Both the position numbers and the translations under genes were made by a program. The notes beneath the pieces were generated by a model. That model saw nothing but the letters and a program-made list of their open reading frames with translations, had not been told where the DNA came from and made no database searches. From a bacterium (GTDB lineage Bacteria > Verrucomicrobiota > Verrucomicrobiae > Limisphaerales > J093), in assembly GCA_021839785.1 (NCBI GenBank), contig JAKCAB010000046.1:1-7253 (forward strand): a DNA stretch of 7,253 nt, in the 5' to 3' direction. Position 1 is the stretch's first letter. Each line of letters begins with the position of its first letter. Shown one piece after another: positions 1 to 6,400 of this stretch.

Positions 1-134
1 GGGCCAGCGACGATCCGAAGGCGCACTGGGTCTGGCAGTTCGAGGTGCTGGACCGCGAACATTACGCCCGCGCGATGACCGAGGCCACGGCGGGGTTGCT
101 TGCCGACTTCCCGCTGCGCCCGCCTGGACGTTGA
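1..134 (+). CDS. C-terminal end of an unidentified protein (5' truncated)
   Basis: Read from base 3, this frame gives 43 sense codons and a TGA stop at 132-134. The visible protein starts ASDDPKAHWVWQFEVLDREH and ends LRPPGR. About 36 of the 43 codons end in G or C, the same strong bias as the two large genes downstream, which is the main sign that it is coding; the other two forward frames look much less protein-like. The piece looks like an amphipathic helix (EHYARAMTEATAGLLADF) followed by a proline-rich tail. I do not recognise the family and give no function. It ends 67 bases before the chosen start of the hydrolase and on the same strand, so co-transcription is possible but not shown. 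Confidence 0.6.
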   Translation, partial: ASDDPKAHWVWQFEVLDREHYARAMTEATAGLLADFPLRPPGR

Positions 135-201
135 GCCTTCACCACGCGGCGACTTGACTCGCATCAAGGCCGCGATGGCGCCAGCGGCGAAGCTTGGCGC
201 G

Positions 202-3200
202 ATGAAAGCCTCACAATGTCGTCGCACGCTGTGGTCGGTATGGCTCTTGGCCGGCTGGTTGCTGCTGCCCCCGCCCGCCGCGCACGCCATCGATTCGGCA
301 GCGGTCAAAAAGCTCTTCGCCGATCCGCCACGTGAATACTCCTCCGGTCCGCTCTGGGTCTGGAACGACCTGCTCACCGAACAGCAGATTCGCGACACGA
401 TGCGCGATCTCGCCGGGCAGCACGTCAAACAGGTCTTCGTCCATCCCCGCCCCGGCCTGATGACGCCGTACCTGAGCGCGGATTGGTTCCGGCTGTGGAA
501 GGTCGCGCTCGACGAGGCCGCAAAGCTGGACATGAACGTCTGGATCTACGACGAGAACTCGTACCCGTCCGGCTTCGCGGGCGGCTGGGTGCCGGAACTG
601 ATGCCCGAGTCGCGCGGCCTGGGCTTGTCGCTCAAGGAGACGAAAGCCGCCCCGCAGTGGAGCGACGAGTTGGTGGCCGTTTACCGGCTGGAAGGCGACC
701 GGGCGGAAAACGTCAGCGCCAAGGTTAAAGCCGGCGAAGCGTTGCCGGAAGGCCGGTACCAGGTGGCCTCGATCGTCCGCGCCGGCAACTCGCCGTGGCA
801 TGGCAACCGGTGTTACGTGAACCTGCTCACGGCGGGCGTCACGCAGAAGTTCCTCGAAGTCACGCACGAGGCTTACAAGCGCGAGCTCGGCGACCAGTTC
901 GGCAAGCGCGTCCCCGGCTCGTTCACCGACGAACCGAACATCCGGCCGGCGGGCGGTTTTCCGTGGTGTCCGGATTTGCCAGCGCAATTCGAGAAACGCT
1001 GGGGCTACGACCTGCTCGACCATCTGCCCAGCCTCAGCCAGGAGGTCGGCGACTGGCGGCGCGTGCGGTACAACTACTTTGCCACCCTGAACGACCTGTT
1101 CATCGAGCGCTGGGGCAAACCGTACTACGAGTGGTGCGATCGGAATGGATTGGAGTTCACCGGCCACTACTGGGACCACGAGTGGCCGAACTGCCTTGGT
1201 GTGCCCGACAACATGGCGATGGCGGCCTGGCAGCACCGGCCGGGCATCGACTGCTTGATGAACCAGTACGCGGAAAACACCCACGCCCAATTTGGCAACG
1301 TGCGGTTTTGCCGCGAGGTTTCGAGCATCGCGAACCAGTTGGGTCGGAAGCGGACGTTCGTGGAAGTGTACGGCGCGGGCGGTTGGGATTTACGTTTCCA
1401 GGACATGAAGCGAATTGCCGACTGGCTCCAGGTGCTCGGTGTGAACACGATGGACGAGCACCTGAGCTACGTCACGCTTCGCGGCGCGCGGAAACGCGAT
1501 CACCCCCAGAGTTTTAGCTATCACGAGCCGTGGTGGGACGCCTACCACGTCCACGCCCAGTACATGACCCGCCTCTCCGCGGCGCTGTCGCAGGGCGAGC
1601 AAATCAACAAGGTGCTCGTGATCGAGCCCACAACGACGGCCTGGATGTACCAAGGAAACGATGCCAAGCTGCGCGAGATCGGCGACTCGTTCTTCAACCT
1701 GCTCGTGGCACTCGAAGCGGCGCAAATCGAGTACGACTTGGGCGATGAGGATGTGATGGCGCGCGAAGCCCGCCTGGAGAACGCCCAACTGCGCGTCGGC
1801 CAGCGTCTCTATCAACGCGTAATCCTGCCGCCCGGCAGCGAAAACTTGCGTTCCAAGACCTGGGATTTGCTCCAGGAATTCCTGAAGGAATCGAAGCAGA
1901 ACCTGTTTGCTTGCGAGGCCCCGACGCGGAGGGACGCCGAATTGGTGGCGGGCGGAAACCAGAACGCGGCCTGGAAATCGCAACTGCTCCTTTGCCGTCC
2001 GGATGAACTCTTGGGGCGGCTGAAAGAGGCGGCAGCCGGCGACACCTTCCACATCGCCCGCGAGTCGAATGACAAGGGCATTCTCTTCCACCAGCGCCGC
2101 ATGCTGGGCGACGGCCAGATTCTTTTCCTGGTTAACACCAGCATCGAGGCGCCGTCCGCCGGCACCATCGAGTCGGACTTGAAGGGCGTTGAGCAATGGA
2201 ATCTCCACACCGGCAAAGCCGAGCCGTATCCGTTCGAAGCGAAAGCGAATGGCGTCAAGGCCAGCTTCAGCCTTCCCCCCTCCGGCAGCCTGCTCCTGTT
2301 CCTCTCGAAAAACCCGCTTCCGAACGCACCCGATGTGACAAAAACTGTCGCAATTGTGACAGGAATTGCACCAACTGACGTGCGACGACTCGAACCGAAC
2401 GTCCTCACGCTGGACTACGTGGACGTCACGGCCGGTGGCGAAACCCGGAAGGGTCAGTACTTCTACGCCGCCAACCAATTCGCCTGGCAGAAGAACGGAA
2501 TGGCCCGCGATCCTTGGGACAGCGCCGTCCAGTTCAAGGACGAGCTGATCGCGAAAACCTTCCCGGCCGACAGCGGGTTCGAGGCCAGCTACCGGTTCAT
2601 CATCGAGGGTGCGGTGCCCACGAACCTCGCCGTCGTCATCGAGCGCCCGGATCTTTACTCAATCACCTGTAACGGCCTGCCGATCACCGCGACAGCCGGC
2701 GACTGGTGGCTGGACAAGGCGTTTGGCCGGATACCCATCGCGGCGGCGGCAAAGACCGGTGACAACGTCGTCACGATCAAGGCCCAACCCTTCACGATGT
2801 TCCATGAACTGGAATCCGCCTACGTACTCGGCGACTTCACCCTTAAGCCCGCCGCCAGGGGCTTCGTCATCACGCCCGACCAACCGCTCGCGCTGGGCAA
2901 GTGGAACGAGCAAGGCCATCCGTTCTTCAGCAAAGGCGTGGCCTACCGCCAGCAGTTTGATGTTCCCGATCCGAAAGGCGAGTACCGGGTTTCTTTGCCG
3001 AGTTGGTACGGCAGCGTTGCCAGGGTAAACGTGAATGGCCAGGAAGCGGGCTACATCGCCGCTCCGCCTTGGGAGTGCGACGTGACCCCGCAACTCAAAG
3101 CCGGCCAGAACACGGTCGAGGTGGTGGTCATCGGCACGCTGAAGAACACGCTGGGGCCACACCATGGAAATCCGGGCTTGGGCAGCGCGTGGCCTGGTAT

Positions 3201-3324
3201 GTTTCAGAACGGCCCGAAGGACGGCCCGCCACCGGGAAATCAGTACTCCACCGTGGGTTATGGCTTGTTCGAGCCGTTTGTGCTGAAGCAAGTCAAGCCG
3301 GCGAGCCTTGCCAGCAAGCAGTAG
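202..3324 (+). CDS. Secreted multidomain glycoside hydrolase, GH106-like (putative)
   Basis: The protein has 1040 residues. The ATG at 202 gives a clean signal peptide: residues 1-29 begin MKASQCRR, have a Trp/Leu-rich core and end PPPAAHA before IDSA, with no lipobox, so export to the periplasm or outside is expected. The ATG at 175 (weak AAGG five bases upstream) or the TTG at 100 would only lengthen the basic N-terminus, and the TTG would overlap the upstream gene. The N-terminal motif PLWVWNDLLTEQQI, then VFVHPRPGL and WIYDENSYPSGFAGG, match what I recall of TIM-barrel hydrolases related to GH106 alpha-L-rhamnosidases. Candidate catalytic acids are in FTDEP (Glu244), FVEVYG (Glu388), MDEH (Glu419) and SYHEPWW (Glu442). 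Residues from about 468 (INKVLVIEP) resemble a Rossmann or glutamine-amidotransferase-like domain. The C-terminus, from about residue 926, has a sugar-binding beta-sandwich signature (VARVNVNG, PPWECDVT, GTLKNTLGPHHG). A role in cutting plant or algal glycans is inferred. The family assignment is moderate and the substrate unknown. Confidence 0.85.
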   Translation: MKASQCRRTLWSVWLLAGWLLLPPPAAHAIDSAAVKKLFADPPREYSSGPLWVWNDLLTEQQIRDTMRDLAGQHVKQVFVHPRPGLMTPYLSADWFRLWKVALDEAAKLDMNVWIYDENSYPSGFAGGWVPELMPESRGLGLSLKETKAAPQWSDELVAVYRLEGDRAENVSAKVKAGEALPEGRYQVASIVRAGNSPWHGNRCYVNLLTAGVTQKFLEVTHEAYKRELGDQFGKRVPGSFTDEPNIRPAGGFPWCPDLPAQFEKRWGYDLLDHLPSLSQEVGDWRRVRYNYFATLNDLFIERWGKPYYEWCDRNGLEFTGHYWDHEWPNCLGVPDNMAMAAWQHRPGIDCLMNQYAENTHAQFGNVRFCREVSSIANQLGRKRTFVEVYGAGGWDLRFQDMKRIADWLQVLGVNTMDEHLSYVTLRGARKRDHPQSFSYHEPWWDAYHVHAQYMTRLSAALSQGEQINKVLVIEPTTTAWMYQGNDAKLREIGDSFFNLLVALEAAQIEYDLGDEDVMAREARLENAQLRVGQRLYQRVILPPGSENLRSKTWDLLQEFLKESKQNLFACEAPTRRDAELVAGGNQNAAWKSQLLLCRPDELLGRLKEAAAGDTFHIARESNDKGILFHQRRMLGDGQILFLVNTSIEAPSAGTIESDLKGVEQWNLHTGKAEPYPFEAKANGVKASFSLPPSGSLLLFLSKNPLPNAPDVTKTVAIVTGIAPTDVRRLEPNVLTLDYVDVTAGGETRKGQYFYAANQFAWQKNGMARDPWDSAVQFKDELIAKTFPADSGFEASYRFIIEGAVPTNLAVVIERPDLYSITCNGLPITATAGDWWLDKAFGRIPIAAAAKTGDNVVTIKAQPFTMFHELESAYVLGDFTLKPAARGFVITPDQPLALGKWNEQGHPFFSKGVAYRQQFDVPDPKGEYRVSLPSWYGSVARVNVNGQEAGYIAAPPWECDVTPQLKAGQNTVEVVVIGTLKNTLGPHHGNPGLGSAWPGMFQNGPKDGPPPGNQYSTVGYGLFEPFVLKQVKPASLASKQ
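2332..2376. repeat. AT-rich patch with 18-bp imperfect palindrome inside the hydrolase gene
   Basis: Fifteen codons here contain 19 G or C bases out of 45, and only 3 of 15 third positions are G or C, unlike the GC-rich flanks. Within it, 2345-2362 (CTGTCGCAATTGTGACAG) is a palindrome with eight of nine base pairs matching; the exception is G2350 against T2357. TGTGACA also occurs twice, at 2334-2340 and 2355-2361. The patch encodes the linker just before the motif RRLEPNVLTLDY, probably between domains. It could be a small repeat insertion, a protein-binding site or chance: by rough estimate a window this long holds about one such 8-of-9 palindrome at random. Confidence 0.3.
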
Positions 3325-3361
3325 CCGGCACTCCGCAGCGACGAACTCCTTGCCGACGCCG

Positions 3362-3376
3362 ACACGCGGCGCGTGT
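3362..3376 (+). terminator. Weak GC hairpin after the hydrolase gene
   Basis: ACACGC at 3362-3367 pairs exactly with GCGTGT at 3371-3376 across a GGC loop, 38 bases after the hydrolase stop codon. No run of T follows; the next bases are GGATTTCCTTCCCC. It is therefore not a standard intrinsic terminator and may be chance in GC-rich DNA. It is the only stem worth noting in the 96-base gap before hrpA. Confidence 0.2.
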
Positions 3377-3420
3377 GGATTTCCTTCCCCACCGCGCGCG
3401 GCTGTTGACAATGCGCTTGC

Positions 3421-6400
3421 GTGCAGGAAGTGGCGGCCATCCAGGAACTCAGGCGGCTGATTCCCCAGTGTCTCCTGCCGGATCAAGTCCGGCTGGGGCA
3501 CCGTTTGCTGCACGCCCGCGAACGTGCCGCGCGCGGTGGGCCGGCGCGGTTTCCGGTCGAGCGCTGGCTCGCTGAAGCCCGGGCCTCGATCGCCACCCGT
3601 CACCAACGCGGCGCGATCCGGCAGCGGATCAGTTACCCGCCGGAGCTTCCCATCACCGCCCGCAAGGACGAGATCGTTGCGGCGATCCGCGCCCACGCGG
3701 TCGTGGTGGTCGCCGGCGAAACCGGTTCCGGCAAGACCACGCAGCTCCCGAAGATGTGCCTCGAGGCCGGCCTCGGTCAGCGGGCGCGCATTGGCTGCAC
3801 GCAACCTCGGCGTGTCGCCGCGCTCTCGATTTCGCGGCGGATCGCGGAGGAACTCCAGGTCGCTTGGGGGCGCGAGGTTGGCTGCAAAATGCGCTTCGCC
3901 GATGACACCCGGCCGGAGAGCAGCCTCAAGGTGATGACCGACGGCATCCTGCTGGCCGAACTGCAGGGCGACCCTTTGCTGGCCGAGTACGAGGCGCTGA
4001 TCATCGACGAAGCCCACGAGCGCTCGCTGAACATCGATTTCCTCCTCGGCTACCTGAAGCAGCTCCTGCAAAAGCGCGACGACCTCAAGCTGGTCATCAC
4101 CTCGGCCACGATTGACACCGAATCGTTTGCCCGAGCCTTCGGCGGCGCGCCGGTCGTCGAGGTCTCCGGCCGCCTCTATCCCGTCGAAGTCCGCTATTCG
4201 CCGCTGGACGAACACGCCGAGGACGAGGGCGAAGTCACCTACATCGACGTAGCGGTCGCGGTGACCGACCGGTTGCTCGGCGAATCTCACGCCGGCGACA
4301 TTCTCGTGTTCATGCCGGGCGAGCGGGACATCCGCGAAACCTGCGACCAGCTGGCCACGCGCCACGGCGAACGGCTGGACATCGTCCCGCTGTTCGGCCG
4401 CCTGACTGCGGGGGATCAACAGCGAGTCTTCGCTCCCGGCCCGCGACGCCGCGTGGTGGTGGCGACGAACATCGCCGAGACCTCGCTCACCGTGCCGCGC
4501 ATTCGCTGCGTGGTGGACACTGGCCTGGCGCGGATGAGCCGCTACAACCCGGGCACCCGCACGCATCGCCTGCCAGTCGAGCCGATTTCGCAAAGCAGCG
4601 CCAATCAGCGGAAAGGCCGGTGCGGCCGCGTGGCCGACGGCACCTGCGTGCGGCTTTACTCGGCGGAAGACTTCCAGGCGCGGCGGCCTTTCACCGAGCC
4701 GGAGATCCAGCGCTGCGACCTGGCCGAGGCGATCCTGCGGATGAAGGCCTGGCAGCTCGGCGAGGTGGAGACTTTCCCGTTTCTCGAACCGCCGACCGCC
4801 GCCGCGGTGAACGCCGCGTATCAGTTGCTCCAGGAAATCGGCGTGCTGGACGAACAGCGCGCCTTGACCCCGCTGGGCCGCGACCTGGCGCGCCTGCCGG
4901 TCGATCCGGCCATCGGCCGGATGCTGCTCCAGGCGCGGAGCGAAGGCGCCTTGAACGAAGTGCTGATCATCGCCGCCGGCCTGAGCATCCAGGACCCGCG
5001 CGAGCGCCCGCTCGAACAGCGCGACGCCGCGGAGACGGCGCACCGGCGGTTCCAGCATCCGCAGTCGGATTTTCTCACGCTGCTCAACATCTGGAACGCC
5101 TACCATGACCAATGGGAGGCGCTGAAAACGCAGAACCAAGTCCGCAAATTCTGCAAGGCGCACTTCCTCTCGTTTGTGCGCATGCGCGAGTGGCGCGATG
5201 TCCACGCCGAGCTGGAAGACGCGGTCGCAGAGTTGGGAGACCACGTTCGCTCCGTTCAACCGCCGCGGTCGGCACCCGCAATCCAGCATCCGAAACCCGA
5301 AATCCGAAACCCGAAATCCGATTTCGACCCGCGTTACCCCGCCATCCACCGCTCGATCCTCACCGGCTTGTGGGGCCACGTGGTTCAACGGCAGGACCGC
5401 AACCTTTACCGCCTCGGCGGCGGCCGGCAGGCGATGGTTTTCCCCGGCTCGGCGCTGTTTGCGAAGGCGGTGGCCAAGTCGAAGTCCAACCCGGGCAAAA
5501 CGCCCGAGAAACCGCTCGCCAAGCCAGGCCAGCCCGAATGGCTGGTGGCCGGCGAGATCGTGGAAACGACGCGGGCCTACGCGCGCACGGTGGCGGCGAT
5601 CGATCCCGCCTGGGTCATCGAACTGGCGCCACACCTGATTCGCATCGCGCACGACCAGGCGCGATGGGATCGCGAGGCGGGCCGGGTGCAGGCGCGGGAG
5701 CGGGTGCTGTTTCGCGGCTTGATGCTGCGCGAACGCACCGTCGGTTACGGCCGGGTGAATCCCGCCGAAGCCACGGCGATGTTCATCCGCGCCGCCTTGG
5801 TCGAAGACGACGCTGGGCTAACTGATTCCACTTTAAGCGGGCCGGAGAAGATGTCCCGTCAAGGCTTGGGCTCGGCGGGCCCGAAACCCGGTGGGGCGAG
5901 ACTCCGCCGAGCCCTGCCTTCGCCAGAGGCTCCCGTGAATGCAGGGCTCGAGAGGACTCTCGCCCCACCGGATAGCGCTTACACCTTCCTCGAACACAAC
6001 CGGCGGTTGCGCGAAAAAATCGAGTTGTGGCAAACGCGCCTGAGCCAGCGCGTGGTGCCGGACCTCGACGAGGCGTTCCACCAGTTTTATGCCGCGCGGC
6101 TGACCGACGTGAGTTCCTGGCACGATCTCAACCGGGTTCTGGAGACCGCCGGCGGGCCAGCCTTCCTTTGCGCGACCGAGCGGGATCTGCTGGGCGACCA
6201 CGCCGCCGCGTTCAGCCAGGGCGCCTTTCCTGACGCCATCGCCGTGGGCGATCGTTCCGTGCCGGTCAGCTACGCCTACGCGCCGGGTGAGGAACGCGAT
6301 GGAGTCACGCTGCGCCTGTCCGTGCCGCTGGCCGAGATGGTGGATGCGAGCCAGCTCGACTGGCTGGTGCCGGCGTTGCGGGAAGAACGCGTGCTGTACC

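Noticed and set aside
100..201. TTG 100 or ATG 175 as the start of the hydrolase
   Set aside because: TTG 100 overlaps the upstream coding end by 35 bases. Both add a non-conserved-looking stretch before a signal peptide that is already complete from ATG 202. ATG 175 remains a weak alternative because of AAGG at 166-169.
211..1290. Long minus-strand frame opposite the hydrolase, with similar ones at 1390-2478, 5833-6981 and 6305-7213
   Set aside because: All are antisense shadows of confidently assigned genes, with low-complexity translations and no motifs.
3405..3410. TTGACA just upstream of hrpA as a -35 promoter box
   Set aside because: A matching -10 box would fall inside the coding sequence, and the bases there (near 3428) are GC-rich with no TATAAT-like sequence.
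3325..3420. Small gene or RNA between the hydrolase and hrpA
   Set aside because: The gap is only 96 bases, with no convincing coding frame and only one weak 6-bp hairpin.
3411..3575. ATG 3411 as the hrpA start
   Set aside because: It is in a different frame from the helicase motifs; the in-frame candidates are GTG 3421 and GTG 3430.
5288..5327. CRISPR array
   Set aside because: The repeat unit is 7 or 14 bases with no spacers, and no cas genes are nearby.
2659..5652. 997-codon open frame on the minus strand
   Set aside because: It runs antisense to the end of the hydrolase and over half of hrpA, both of which show clear family motifs. The translation has no recognisable domain and is rich in Arg, His and Val, as expected of the antisense of GC-rich coding sequence.
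5821..5971. Frameshift or pseudogene caused by the palindromic insertion
   Set aside because: Codon-by-codon reading finds no stop or frame change, and HrpA-like sequence resumes in the same frame at YTFLEHNRRL.
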